The translations under genes were made by a program, and so were the position numbers. Below the pieces are notes generated by a model. The model worked only from the letters and a program-made list of their open reading frames with translations, was not told where the DNA came from and made no database searches. A stretch of DNA of 64,000 nt from Melieria omissa (taxonomy: Eukaryota; Arthropoda; Insecta; Diptera; Ulidiidae), in contig OZ020267.1 in NCBI GenBank assembly GCA_963971225.1, forward strand, positions 125,387,568-125,451,567, read 5' to 3'. This document shows, one piece after another, positions 11,977-24,339 of the stretch (position 1 is its first letter; each line of letters begins with the position of its first letter).

Positions 11977-12900
11977 CACTGTGCGACAGCATTTTTCACA
12001 CTGGAAAAAATCCATATTTGCGTGAAACTAGAGACCAAACATAGTAATACTGCGTATTCAGTTTTTCATTTCTACATCCTTTGTCCTTTTAAAAGGACTT
12101 CAAAATTTTGAAGGGGATAAAAAATAAAAAAAATATAAAAAATACTTAGCCTCGTTAAAATATGGCGATATGTATATCAAATGAAAGAGGAAAAGCTCAA
12201 GACTTTAAATTAAATTGATTTTTTATCTATTTGTAAAAAAAGGATATGAAAAAGGTCCTTTGAAAATTTTAAGCCTTTATATCCTTGAAAATTTATAACG
12301 AATTTTCTTGAAAAGTAAGTATGTTAGAACCCGAAATCTCTTTCATCACGTGTCAAAATTTCATTACTCTAATTTTATTTGTTCGAAAGTTATTAAAAAA
12401 AAGGTGGGAGCTGCAAGTCTAATGCAGTACAAATATTCTAATTTATTGGCGTATCAGTATTTTAAATAATAAAAAAGATACAAAATCAAAGAAGCGAGAA
12501 TAATGAAATTTTGACACGTGATCAAGGAGATTTTGGGTTTAAACATACCTACTTTTTAAGAAAATTCGTTATAAATTTTCAAGGATATAAAGGATTAAAA
12601 TTTTCAAAGGACCTTTTTCATGTCCTTTTTTTACAAATAGATAAAACATAATTTTTATTTAAATTCTTGAGCTTTTCCTCTTTCATTTGATATACATATC
12701 GCCATATTTTAAAGAGGCTAAGTATTTTTTATATTTTTTTTATTTTTTATTGCCTTCAAAATTTTGAAGTCCTTTTAAAAGGACAAAGGATGTAGAAATG
12801 AAAAACTGAGTACGCAGTACTACTATGTTTGGTCTCTAGTTTCACGCCCATATGGATTTTTTCCAGTGTGAAAAAATTTTTTCATTTTTGTCGCACAGTG
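11977..12900. mobile_element. Foldback element with CACTGTGCGACA ends and TTA flanks
   Basis: Almost the whole 924 bp is one inverted repeat. The left arm from CACTGTGCGACA matches the right arm ending TGTCGCACAGTG for about 430 bp with few mismatches, including CATATCGCC..TTTAA and CCTTTTAAAAGGAC blocks. The arms are separated by a short unique centre around 12400-12470. TTA flanks both ends (11974-11976, 12901-12903). No transposase. CAC termini with a 3-bp duplication resemble CACTA/Chapaev-type (CMC) elements, a tentative placement. Confidence 0.85.
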
Positions 12901-14460
12901 TTATGAATCATGAATCAGTAAATTATATTAAAAGTAAAAATATTTTGTAAATAAGTTATAATAGACAGTAAAAAAATTCCTTGAATCATTTCAACACGTT
13001 TCATTGATAGTTAATGGCAAATCATGCGCTGAGAGTAGCAAAACTGTAATGAATTATGAATCATATCAATTCAATAGAAATTATATGAATTTCTATGAAT
13101 CATTTGAATCAAAAATCTGCGACAAAAACCATCATTGAATGAATTTGTGTAAATTATGGACAGTGAAAAAATGCCATGAATCATTTGAATCATGACTTGA
13201 AGTCAATGGAAAATTATGATTTCATTGAGAGTGAAACAATTCTATGAATCACAATTCATTCATAATACAAAAACTCAATTATCAGTGGAAAAACTCCATG
13301 AATCATAATTTTTTTCACAATCCAAAAACCTTATTAATATAAATAATTAATTATTAAAAATTTAGTGAATCAAGGATAGTGAAAAAATGCATTGAATCAT
13401 TTGAATCGTTGACTTATAAGCAATAACAAATTTATATTTTCATTGATTGTGGAAAAATTCAATGATTCATTCATGACGCACAAACTCAATTACTAAAAAG
13501 TCATAAATAAATAAAAATTTAGTAAATCATGGACAGTAAAAAAATGCCATGAATCATCTGAATCAATACTTATAGTCAATGGAAATATCATGACTTCATT
13601 GACAGCGGAAATTTTCATTTAAAAACCCAATTAATCATGATTCATTTGAATCATGATTTATAGTCAATAGAAAAATCATGAATTCATTGACAGTGGGAAA
13701 ATTTCATGAATCATAATTCATTCACAATACAAAAACTTAATTAATAGAAATAATTAATTACTAACAATTTTGTGAATCATGAAAAATGCAATGAATCATT
13801 TGAATCATTGACTTATAAACAATTAACAATTTATATTTTCATTGGTTGTGGAAAAATTCAATGATTCATAATTCATTCATGACGCACAAACTCAATTACT
13901 AAAAAGTAAAAAATAAAAAAAAATTTAGTTAATCATGGTGAGAAAAAAAATGCCATGAATCATTTGAGTCATGACTTATAGTCAGTGAAAAAATCGTGAA
14001 TTCATTGACAGTGGAAAAATTTTATGAATCATAATTCATTCATGATTCACAAACTCAATTAAAAAAAATAATTAATAAATAAAAAATTAGTGAATCATGG
14101 AAAGTGAAAAAATTTCATGAATCATTTGAATCATTACTTATAGTTAATGAACAAATTATAACTTCATTGATAGCGTAAATTTTCATGAAGTATAATTCAT
14201 TCAAAAAACCCAATTAACCATGATTCACTGACAATGGAAAAATGAAACCATGATTCATGGGTATGAATAAATCATTACTTATTGAATATAAAATTATAAT
14301 AAATTCTTATTAATTCTATGAATTGTTATTCACTGGCAATTGAAAAATCAAATCGTCAGTTCAAATCATTAATGGCTATAAGAAAATTTAGTCATGAATG
14401 ATTGAAATGAATCAGTAGCATTCCATAATGATTCATTTGTAACCAGCTGTAATTGTTCAG

Positions 14461-16973
14461 CTGTAACTGAACGAATCTACATTGACTGACAGTGCCCAGT
14501 CGTAACTGTATGTCATTTTCATAAAATTCATAAGCAATGAAAGACGTAATTCCATGAATCATTGATGCATTAATTAAAAATGCAAAGCTCTACCTAAATC
14601 GTTGGTGACTTAGTGCTTCCCATGAGTTTTGAATTTATTTAGTCAGTTTAAATCTTCTTAATTTCATATTAGTTGACTTGGAATTTGGACAAACCAAGCT
14701 TCCATTTGCTTTTTTTTACATTTTTTTTTCCAATTTTTAAATACATTTCTTTTCTACACCTCCAGCTTCCACTTTTTTCCAATATTTTTCCAAATTTTTT
14801 CCAAGTTTTTTAAAATTTTTTTACAGTTTTTAAATACATTTCTTTTCTACATCTCAGCGCATTTTAAGTTGATTTGCATTCTAAGTGACTGCAGCAAGTG
14901 TTCAGCTTTTCGAGTCTTTTGTCAGCTGTGGCCGCGTGTCTACACTTCTACCACTCCACGCTGTAAAAAGATAATTGGAAATTAAGTATACGCACCGTAT
15001 CTCTTTAATTATTTTTTTTTTTGAAAAAGCAACTACACTTTCTCAATAGTGCAGGGCGCATCATGATCGAGCATTTTGGTGCGGGCGGTTAATTGAAAAT
15101 GTTTTATTTTATGCGCTGCGGCGAAAATTCGCCACAGGCAACAACAGCGGCAGTTGGAGCCGGAGCGTCACGTATCGGTGCTGCGGCAGCATTTAAAAGC
15201 GCATTGAAATGCAATTTCAATTTTCTATTGCCGTATTTAATTTCGTTGCACTTCAATGCACTTGGCCCGCCAACAGTTCAGCCAGCCGCCAGCGGCACGA
15301 AGCAATGGCGCGCGTTTTGTTCGCATGCTCAGCTGCAGCTGCATTTAAACTACTCATCAAGTTTAAGCCATCAGGCGAAATTGTGCTGTCATCCAATCGT
15401 AAACTGGTAAACGGTGCGCGCTGCAGCACGACGAGTGCTTCTTGGATCGTTTTCTCAAAGGATATGCGCTGGCTGGGTCTTAGTCTGTGTTTGTGTGTGT
15501 CTGTACATGTGACATTTAGATTGCATATTATTGCTAAATTCTGCGCCTCTCGCAGTGTGCTTCTGCCATTTTTCGCGCTTTCTTGTTGTCTGTGTGCTTT
15601 TAATTAAATTTAACACAATAATGTTGCAATCGAATTAACAACTGCGGCAAATAAATAACTTAAAACCGATTAAGTGTGGTACATTTTCATTTGCGCATTG
15701 AGCTGGTAGTGGGTTTGGCTTATATGGATGGATTCATGTCTCTGTGAATAGAGGATTTTCAAAGATCAGTGGTTGGCCACAGTAAGTTGAAAAGACAGCT
15801 GCAACAGAACTTCGCAAGATTTGGTGTTGAAAACGATAAGAGAGTTGAACCCAATACAACTACCACTTAGTCACGGCCACAACCAAAAATATTGAAAATA
15901 ATGGAATGACAACTCAAAACTGACTACAAACCTGTCTTAGTTCAAGTAAGCTACGACTATATGAAAATATTTTTTTATATGAAAATTTCCACCTTAACTT
16001 ATGAAAATTTCTCCAACTAAAGCCAATTTAAAATATCCTTAAAAACTTATCAACCACGACCAACTACAAGTTGCCGCTTTGTGGGCATTTGAGCAACAAA
16101 ACACGGCATTCCGAATGCAATTCCAACGTATATCCGCAGTTAATTCCCTGCGGTTAAGCTAATAAAGTGAGGGCCAGCAAAATTCTATTATCAGCGTGGC
16201 ACAGCATTTGCATTTTATGCTAAAGAGAGTCATTGTTCATTGTTCTCGTCGTACAGAATCGAATGCTGGAGCTTATTTAACACTTGGTTGCCGCTCAAAG
16301 GGAAATTATGTTGTGTTGGTTTCTTTGGGTCAGGGCGCTACGCGAAAGTTGACGCTATGTTTAGCTAAGGAATATTGAATTTGAATGCGAGTTAAATTTC
16401 AGGAAAGAATGACCATAAGTTTCATATTGAAGTGGGATGGGGAATACGATAAACAAATTTTATTTTTTAAGTATACAGTTTTTGTAAAAAAAAATTGTTA
16501 AACATAAACCTGAAAGATGATTTTTTAAAAATATTTATTAATTTTAATGTCTTCTTCTCATCGAGTCATTTAACATTTATTGATCCAGAGTGAGGTTCTA
16601 ATTTTACTTAGAGATTTCATAGACTGTTTATGGATTGCGGTCTTTACTTTCTTTAATCTTCAATCCTTTCAAGGCATCTTTTTTGAAGTAGGAATTTTTA
16701 GCTCTGAGAACTGAGAAGTTGAGTGCGATGAATAAGTAGTCGATGACAGTTGTGCATTGGACATGATTAAGTGTTGTATGGAGATTCTTAGTAATAGGTT
16801 CTCGATGCTCCGCAACCTCTCATTTTATGCGGTTTGGTAAAAAAGTGCATGAGCCAAACAATTTTGGGGCTAGATGAGGCTAAATGGCGTCGCATTGAGA
16901 TCAAAGTTCACAAAAAAGCTGGGAAATACGACAAATTGCTCCACAGCTGGTCAACAGCTACTCGTAGAGGGTT
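14461..16973. other. No gene recognised
   Basis: Includes repeated CTTTTCTACAC/ATCTC plus TTTTCCAA runs at 14710-14860 (two diverged copies of one phrase), then GC-richer DNA at 15060-15600 whose overlapping frames lack any domain, then AT-rich DNA. No transposon ends were recognised. Confidence 0.45.
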
Positions 16974-17262
16974 AAAATCTATGACTGACCCCCACCAGTT
17001 TTCTCTACTGAACATTTCTTTCAAACATATTTATACCCCATCTACAACCCTTAATGGGGCTACCATACAAAAGGGTAGTTTTTACACAATAGGCTCCCAC
17101 TTCTGCTAGAATTCCCCCAGACGTGTCAAATGTATGACCGACACCCATTTATTTTCCCTTCCGAATATTTCCTCCAAATATACCTACCCGCTATCTCCAA
17201 GTCTTAAGGGGGCTGCCATACAAAATTGGTCATTTTCTATGTCGTTGGCTGCCCACTTGTAA
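16974..17262 (+). repeat. Diverged tandem duplication, about 152-bp unit
   Basis: Copy one (16974-17105) and copy two (17127-17262) share, in the same order, CTATGACTGAC/GTATGACCGAC, TTTTC.CT..GAA.ATTTC, ATCT..A...TTAA.GGGGCT.CCATACAAAA and TGGCT/AGGCTCCCACTT. Identity is moderate, so the duplication is old or part of a dispersed family. Confidence 0.65.
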
Positions 17263-17972
17263 ATTTGGTAGTTAAGTAAGCGAGAAAGCATCATATCTCG
17301 GAAACTATTAAACCGATTTGAATGATTAATTCAGTGATCGCCAACATTCTTGCGTGCAAAAAATACAAAATTAATTTAGGTTCAGAAATTTACCACCAGA
17401 GGGCGCCTTCCATACGATGGAAGTTGTGATGTTGTCAACTTTTGGGATTCTATAAAGCAAAAATCAAAATGTTTTGGTGTTTCCAAAAATTTGGAATGAA
17501 AACTATGATTTCAAAATATATGGGGCTCAAAAGTTGTATACAAAATACTTCAAAATAAAATCATGTATGCGTCACTGGTCCATGAGATTCTTCAATTTTT
17601 TGGACATAAAAACTGTCTCTGCTTAGATAAATTTATGTGATGGTGTACATATTTAAATGACTGAGTAGTCAAAAGTATGTTAAAACAACTTCTAGGACAA
17701 ATAACAAAGAGCTAGAGATCTATTTAGTGTTGGACTGGAAGCACACTAAAAATATGTTCAGTCTGAATAGGGACAAACTTAGTTTTGATCAGTATAGTCT
17801 CCGCAGCATTATTAAAAAAAAGAATAGAATGGCCGGACTAATTAAATTCACAAATGTTTTATGGTCGGAAAGTGGAATAAGAATCTGTGCTTCATCTCCT
17901 TTGCACAGGAAGCACATTGGTTTCTTCTATTAAGAGAAATGATACCTCTAAAGCAGACTTGAATGCCTTCAT
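17263..17972. other. No gene; contains a dispersed-repeat fragment
   Basis: The stretch 17455-17585 resembles 28640-28770: both have a TTTGGG/TTGGGG start, AATATGGTTTCAAA-like and GGGCTCAAAAGTT-like blocks, and a final ATG.ATGCG.CACTG / GTGTACGCCACTG. This marks a dispersed repeat family of unknown class. Confidence 0.45.
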
Positions 17973-18090
17973 AAACTATTTCAAGACACAAATACCAATT
18001 TGATTCTTTGTGCTACTACAGGACTTAGTTTTTTATCATAAAAAACTAAATTCAATCAATCAAATTGGTATTTGTGTCTTGAAATAGTTT
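17973..18090. repeat. 118-bp hairpin with 34-bp arms
   Basis: The left arm starting AAACTATTTCAAGACACAAA (17973-18006) is matched exactly by its reverse complement at 18057-18090. The spacer itself contains a smaller inverted pair, AGTTTTTTAT and ATAAAAAACT, near 18030-18045. No flanking direct repeat was identified. Confidence 0.9.
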
Positions 18091-18221
18091 TCGGCTAAAG
18101 ACAGCCTTGTCCACCTGGATCTACTAATCTAAAAAATCTGTCTTTGGTTTTTATTGACAAGCACCAAACCCTGCGCACAATCCAAATGTAATTTCTTGGG
18201 GATAAGACACGTGTGACACGT

Positions 18222-18250
18222 GCGAACTAATGTGTGTAACATTAGTTCGC
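18222..18250. repeat. 12-bp-arm hairpin
   Basis: GCGAACTAATGT (18222-18233) and its exact reverse complement (18239-18250) are separated by GTGTA. It could be a transposon subterminal hairpin, but no ends were found around it. Confidence 0.8.
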
Positions 18251-19051
18251 TCTTCAGCGAGTGCCGAATTGCTATCTAGGAGTTCCAAACGGAGGCTGTC
18301 TGTCAGCTTTGATGGCACAGGAACAAGAATCTTTTTGGCTTTTGTCATGTTGAACGCAATCGAAGTCTTTGATTGCCTTGGATGTCCGCTTTCATCCTCC
18401 TAAATACATAACGAAAAAATCATTAAAGCATAAACTTTTTATACCACAATTTCATATCGATTGGTTAGATAAAATGTAACCTATCATTGTAACAATTACA
18501 CATTAATGTAATTTGTGTCTTTGTCGCCTTAATAACAATTTCCCGGAAATGTGCAATCATTTTTAATTTTCCGCTTTAATGCAAATGGAAAACTCAATCA
18601 AATCAGTTTGAGATAATTAAATTTTGATTTGATGTTAATGCTTTTGAACTTTAGTGAATTTGTTAAATTTCGATAGCAATTAGCAGCGCTTTTATCATTT
18701 TTGATTAAAGCATTTGATCGTGAAAAATTTTAGTTTGAATTTTAAGAAGATATTAGCGTCCTTGCGGGGAAGTGTTTAATTTTTTCCAGCTGTAAAATAT
18801 AAAAGTACACACATCCATTTTTTTGTTAAGCTGTCTTTTAGAATGTTTCCATATGTCTTGGGTTCGATTTTTATATTTGGCGTGGTCTTGCATTCTAAAT
18901 GTAAAATGTTTTCTTCTTTCTAATTGTTTTCCATATCTTTAGCATAATCCAGTCAAATCTTATAGCTTTGAACAACCTTGAACAGCTATCGTTTCCATTC
19001 CCAGATGAACAAAATAAGCAGCTCGCAGCTTCCCAGAATTTTAAAAGTAAC
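18251..19051. other. No gene recognised
   Basis: AT-rich DNA without domains or repeat ends. A short open frame at 18348-18151 on the minus strand overlaps the hairpins and has no recognisable motif. Confidence 0.4.
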
Positions 19052-19275
19052 TCAAACCCAGAAGTGAGACTGTGAGGCTTATATGAGCTAAATTACTGAA
19101 AACATTTGTTTAAAAAGTACAGAAACTGTCAAAAATATTAAATTTATAAATGCAATAAATTCTAACATTCCATTAGAGGATTACACAAAATAATGGAATC
19201 GACAATCTTTTGGATTTATCACCATTTAAAATCTTTAGTGAGACTGTGAGGCTCACTTCTGGGAATTCGGGTTAA
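19052..19275. mobile_element. Possible decayed TTAA-type MITE
   Basis: The right edge reads GGGTTAA (TTAA at 19272-19275), and an inverted CCCAGAAGTGAG / CTCACTTCTGGG pair sits at 19057-19068 and 19252-19263. A perfect 11-bp palindrome GTGAGGCTCAC at 19246-19256 is centred 24 bp from the right edge. The left edge has lost TTAA (it reads TCAAACCC), so the assignment is weak. Confidence 0.35.
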
Positions 19276-19675
19276 TAATGCAACAACGACACCATAAGCA
19301 GTGATGATTTGGACTAACGGAAATATGTTGCAGCGCATGCACCATCCAAAATAAGCTTATCATAGACACCAACCTCTACGTTTTCTAACAAAATATGCAT
19401 AGAGGACGCTCTAAGCAACTCAGAAGTAAACATTCACATAAGGAGGCGTGTCTCTAAGGAAACGACAGATGGCAGCCCTATCACTTAGAACAGTAGACAA
19501 TAGGCTAATCCAATGTCTGTCTGAATCTATTCATCTTTATAATATTTATCTTCTCATATCACAGTGTATAGACTTATATGCATAGACTCTACCTAAATTA
19601 CTTTTAAAATAAAACTTCCTTATTTTACTTTACTTTATTTTATTTTAATAAATTTTATTGGCAGCCAGTATAATC

Positions 19676-20250
19676 TTGTGTAACCCAACCTAACCTAACC
19701 TAACTTAACTCTTTACTAAAGAAATTTGTTGATTCGACGAGATTAATCACAAAAATTTAAACATATAATTGTACTAAATTTTTTCTTTTTTAATTTTTTA
19801 CCATATAACGGTAAAACGATTGGCGAACGACATTATTTCGAATACAAAAGGCCATAAATTCAAAATTGCTTGAATTAAAAATGTACGCTGCAGTGCAGGC
19901 GCGGGTTCAAAAAAATATTTCGGGGGGGCGGGGGGTTTCAAAAGTAATTTTTTAATATTTATAAAAATTCCTCTAAATTTTTATGTAGTTTTATAGTCGG
20001 TCCAAATATTTCGGAGGGGGGTTTGAACCCCCAAAACCCCCTCCCCTGGATCCGCCATTGCTGCAGTGCTTTTAAAGTAAGATCGCACATTTGTGTATCC
20101 TGGGTCGCAAAGGGCTAACCTGATCTGACTTAACCTAACCTAACTTCACCTAACAGAATTTAACCCAATCTAACTTAATTTAATCTAACATAACTCCATC
20201 TAACCTAACCTAACTTGACCTAACTTTAACCAAACCTAACATAACCTATT
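19676..20250. repeat. Interspersed degenerate AACCT (CCTAA-type) tracts
   Basis: Short imperfect AACCT runs at 19680-19710 and 20115-20250 surround a G-rich segment (19918-19940, 20010-20050) that reads GGGGGGGCGGGGGG and later GGGGGG...CCCCC. The unit is the complement of the ancestral arthropod telomere repeat TTAGG, but the arrays are short and degenerate. Confidence 0.7.
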
Positions 20251-22056
20251 TAAATGATTGCAATGTCTTTGCCAAACATGGATTTCATATTTGAGTAAAC
20301 TGATTAAAAATCTCTGCATCTCAAAGTCTTAGTCTCAGAATTTCAAAACCAAACGATGCCATGAATTTAATAGAATTTCAGAATCTCGAAATACGAAATC
20401 GCACGACTGAATTCCCTGCCACCAATGTTGCACCAACAATTAAACATTACGTAGCGCTCCGTTCGTCCATCACTGACCGAAATTATGCAGTTTGCTTTTG
20501 CTTTCGTTCGATGATTTTTTCATTTCAATTTCTAATAAAATGTCATAAAATCGTTTGGCGCATATGAAATGTTCATATTGACCCGAAAAAGCTTTAAGCA
20601 TTCAATTGGAAATTCAATTTCCAATATTGTTGTTGTTGTTGTTGCTGCATGCTGCAGCTCATAGATTTTAATATTAATTTAAATGCAGCGCGTGGGCGTG
20701 AGCGTGAAATATTTTTTGCAGCTGTCGTTGTGGTGCTGCGAGATTGCAATATTTCGGTGAAAAGTGAATTTTTGGCTGGTCAGCAGTGTGAAGGGGAGAA
20801 GTGTCATTCAGTGTGATTTTGTTTGTTTTTCGCTGCAGTGTTATGATGAAATGTGATATTGAAAAGCGTTTGCATAATGTTGGCTCTATGAGGCGCAGCA
20901 AATGAAAGTTTGATGTGTGAAGTGATGAGTTAATTTGAATTTTGTTCAAGGGAATTGAAAAAATGCGCATTGCTCTGCGTGATTATGAGTTTGTATGGGT
21001 TTTAAGTTTCAGTGGCAGTTAGTGGTTAGTGGTGCTTTGGAGCACAAGTAGTGTTGGTAATATGTACTATTCATGTATAGAGTCATAGGATCGTCATATT
21101 TACGTAATTGGATCATCAGACCTGGATATTATGAAGGAGATGTCATAACTTTCTATCGATTATAATTATTCGTAAAGCAATAAAGTTTATTCAACTCCAT
21201 CTGGTGTCGCTAAGGATCTAAGTGGTCTATGTGTGACCTTTGGCTTTAATATTAACCATGAGTAAGATTTACTCACTTGCTATTTCTTATCATAAGGAAA
21301 CAAATTATTATGTTGGAAATTGGAAATGGAAATATGTGAACTTGTGGTTTGTATATTTTTAAATTTAATCATTTTTAAATTTAAACTTTTTTCAATTTCA
21401 CTACTTTCAACAAACATGAATTTTAAGAATGTAAGACAAAAATTTTTAACTGTAAGGAACAACAAGATTAAAAATCAAGCACAAATAATAAATAAAATAA
21501 ATAAAAAAATAAATAATAAAATAAAATAAATATATATAAAAATAAATAAACAAATAATTAAAAAAACGCCGTTTGTACCAACGATGAGTTAAATTTACTC
21601 AACAATGTTTGCAAATATATTTTTGCAAACCAGCCATGAACCGATCTACAGTAACAACCGTGCACGACGAAGAGCAAAAACATTGAACAAAGTATTTAGG
21701 AACAAATTCAACTTCGTAGATACGTGTATGATGACTTTGTACGAGGAGTCTGTACATTTGACGTGGGTTAGTACTCTCGGATTGAAGTAAAGTTTGACTT
21801 TAAGGAATGTTTCAGCATCTGCCAGTAATGTCAATCACGTTTAAATGCCAAAATATTTAGTTTAGTTTGGTATTTACTCATGCATAGTTGTACGTTTGCC
21901 AAACGTGTGGAAATTATTAAAAAATATTATTGAAAGTCCAACTCAGTTGAACACTTCGGCAATTCGTTGCAGCGTTCAAAAGTTTGGAGTGAGTGAACTC
22001 TTTTGGACTATTAAGCCTTCAACCAGGCAAAGGTTGATAAGTACGAAGTGGAAAAA
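20251..22056. other. No gene recognised
   Basis: Contains a GTT run at 20630, A/T-rich AAATAA tracts at 21480-21560 and otherwise unique-looking DNA. The open frame at 21896-22231 spans the edge of the next element and has no domain I recognise. Confidence 0.4.
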
Positions 22057-22059
22057 TTA

Positions 22060-22820
22060 CACTACTCGACAAAAAATGGGTTCATCGCGTGCTCCTCAGT
22101 TTCGTGTTCAAATAGAAAATTTAGTTAAAAGAGGCAATTTTCGTCTTTCATTTTATACTCATATCTTTATCAATGCACAATCGCAAATATTTGAAAAAAT
22201 ATTTGAAATGTGTATGTCCTTAAAATTGTAAAGTCCTTTAAAAAGGACTTTGAGTCAGAAAATGAAAAACTGACTATGCCAAGATACTATAAATAACCTC
22301 TAGTTTCACGTCTATATCAACATTTGGACGGGTCTCCGAAAAATAAAAAAATTTGTTCGCACGGTGTAATATGTTAAATGAAAAGTTGGTGTTTTCACTC
22401 CGTGCATCATAACTTTGTCATTTTTCTTTCAATTCTATTGATGTTAGGCTTAATATTTGCTCAAATAATATATCTTTCATCTTATATTTTAAAACCAGAG
22501 GAGATCATTTCTTTTATCTATAAAAAAACTATACGAAAATTTATAATTTTTGAAATTGGTCGAAAATTTTACTTTTTTACAACTTTCATCGTTAGTAACT
22601 TCTCCAAATCTTATCTGATTTTGATACTATATATCGTCGGAAAGGTAAGTTAATTACCTGCAATGGGCCTTTTGTGTTAGTCGAATGGTTGGCCTACGAG
22701 ATATGTGCTCATAACGCTTCTTAAAACAATTTTTTTTGATTTTCAGTTTCGTGTTCAGCAGCCGAAGATTAGTCTAAAAAATACTTTTATTTTTAGGAGA
22801 ATTTTTCGTGTCGAGTAGTA
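22060..22820. mobile_element. CAC-terminus element with TTA flanks (CACTACTCGACA)
   Basis: The left end CACTACTCGACAAAAAA (22060) is mirrored by ...TTTTTCGTGTCGAGTAGTA ending at 22820. TTA lies on both sides (22057-22059, 22821-22823). Inside, 22200-22366 matches the right arm of the foldback element at 12765-12900 (shared AGTCCTTT.AAAAGGAC, ATGAAAAACTGA and TCTAGTTTCACG blocks) and ends GCACGGTG. The element is therefore either composite or contains a nested fragment of a related family. No transposase. Confidence 0.6.
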
Positions 22821-22889
22821 TTATTGCTGCCGTAGGCGCCAGTAATGAAGAAGACCCAGAATTGTCGACCCACTGTGTCAACTTACGGT

Positions 22890-23140
22890 GAGCGCTCATC
22901 AATTGGCCGCCACGATCATGCAATTTGTCATCCTGCGATTATTTTCTTTGGAGCCACGTCCAGTCTTTAGTCTACGCTTAGAAGCGTGGACTAAGGACGA
23001 GCTCAAAGCCAACATTCGAGACGCCATTGCCGGAATAGCACCTCACACATTGGACCGAGTCATCATAAATTGTACCGACAACTTGAAGCACCATCAATGA
23101 AACTGAGGCTGCCATTTGAATTATGTGACATGAATGTAGC
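22890..23140 (+). pseudogene. Tc1/mariner transposase C-terminal fragment
   Basis: In one plus frame, codons from 22900 read NWPPRSCNLSSCDYFLWSHV and continue QSLVYA, the block holding the third catalytic aspartate. A stop and frameshift follow, and a second frame continues DELKANIRDAIAGIAPHTLD and RVI.NCTDNL, the normal C-terminus of the same family. It is closely related in type to the deleted element at 3248-4078 and retains the piece missing there. No inverted repeats were found around it. Confidence 0.75.
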
Positions 23141-23173
23141 TTCTAACTAAATCCTCAATTAATTTATTAATTA

Positions 23174-24339
23174 CACAGCGCAACAAAAAAACACTTTTTT
23201 TCTGTTGCATGGAGTTTTTCTACTGTTTCTTACTAATGTGGGTGCGCTGATTCCGAATCTACCCTCCGATTTTTTCTAGCAGCTCTAGTTTGTGAGATAT
23301 AGGTACCCTGTCATTTTTTCAGTTTTTCCTCTACTTTTTCTATATTTTCGATCGTAGTTTCTAAACCAAAAAACCGATTGAAATGATTTTAACCTTATCG
23401 CATTAACAACACCGCACGGCTTCTTTTCCGATGCAACTTATTTTTATAAGTATGAAATGCCGCGGTAATTGGACCTCAAAGTTGGAAAAAATAGAATTTT
23501 AAGGCGTTTTCTTTGATGGTCAAAAACATACACATTTTTTGTAAAACAATTAGAGTTAGTTAGTTATAATGAAAGTCGACACATCAAGCAATACAACACT
23601 GCTAAATTATTTGGGGGAATACACATTCGCATCGAAATAACAGAAAAAATGTACCATCGCGATTTTCATCACTTTTCATACTTTTTCCTTAAAAAATTAG
23701 GGGCCTGAAAATATGCAAAGTTTTTAATGTTGTTTTTGTATCGAGCAATTCAAAATATTTTTGTTTTTTGCTTGTATGCCAAACTATAAATGGAACATAA
23801 AAAAGAGCATATTTTGAGGCTCCTAATTTTTTAAGGAAAAAGTATGAAAAGAGATGTAAATCGCGATGGTACATTTTTGTTATTATTTCGATGCGAATGT
23901 GTATTCCGCCAAATAATTTGGCTGTGTTGTATTGCTTGATGTTTCTTCTTAAGATATTCATATACTTCGTAACTTGATTTATGAAACATCTGTACAATTT
24001 TTGCCATCAGAAAAAACGCCTTTAAATTCAATATATTCTTACTTTGAAACCTTTTTTCCACGCCTATTTATAACGCATAAAATTGATTAATGTCAGGAAA
24101 GATGGCGTGAAATGTTGTAAGTGCAACGATGTAAAAGTCATGTCGATAGGATTATTGGTTCAGAAATAACAGTCGAAAACGAGAAAAAAGCCGAGGAAAA
24201 TTCGAAAAAGTGCCACGCCCATTTTTTGCAAAAACTAGAGCTGTTACATAAAAACGGAGTATGGTTTTGAAAACAGCGTGGAAAAACGATTCAGATTCAT
24301 GTAAAAAACTCCATGCAACAGACATGCTGTTGTGCAGTG
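23174..24339. mobile_element. CAC-terminus element with TTA flanks and an internal hairpin
   Basis: Imperfect ends CACAGCGCAACA and TGTTGTGCAGTG, plus the subterminal TCTGTTGCATGGAGTTTTT block in inverted orientation. TTA lies on both sides (23171-23173, 24340-24342). Nested inside is a second inverted repeat of about 125 bp arms: 23580-23705 (ATCAAGCAATACAACAC ... CCTTAAAAAATTAGG) against 23815-23947. No coding potential. Termini and target site link it with the elements at 11977 and 22060. Confidence 0.8.

Larger units (their letters stand above)
10750..14460. repeat. Degenerate GAATCAT satellite with higher-order repetition
   Basis: AT-rich DNA built from GAATCAT, ATGATTCAT and GTGAAAAAAT blocks. 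From 13150 to 14200 it organises into diverged units of about 150-215 bp, each opening with GTGAAAAAATGCCATGAATC or a close variant (near 13165, 13380, 13530, 13785, 13945, 14105). Units at 13380 and 13785 share an extra TTGACTTATAA..CAAT..CAA feature and lie about 405 bp apart, suggesting a higher-order unit. Two transposons (11353-11855, 11977-12900) are inserted in it. No open frame of note. Confidence 0.8.

Noticed and set aside
11977..11990. CACTGTG end as a Transib/RAG-type heptamer
   Set aside because: CACTGTG fits the loose Transib consensus, but the flanks support a 3-bp TTA duplication in three elements, whereas Transib makes 5-bp duplications.
15093..15607. Two overlapping plus-strand frames (105 and 132 codons)
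   Set aside because: They are in different frames over the same DNA, have no domain, and the region has microsatellite-like and unique non-coding character.
19676..20250. AACCT runs as a true telomeric array
   Set aside because: Runs are a few units long and degenerate, and Diptera lack the TTAGG telomerase system.
21896..22231. 111-codon plus-strand frame as a possible transposase
   Set aside because: A KFGVS-like helix-turn-helix hint is too weak, and the frame crosses the left end of the CAC element at 22060.
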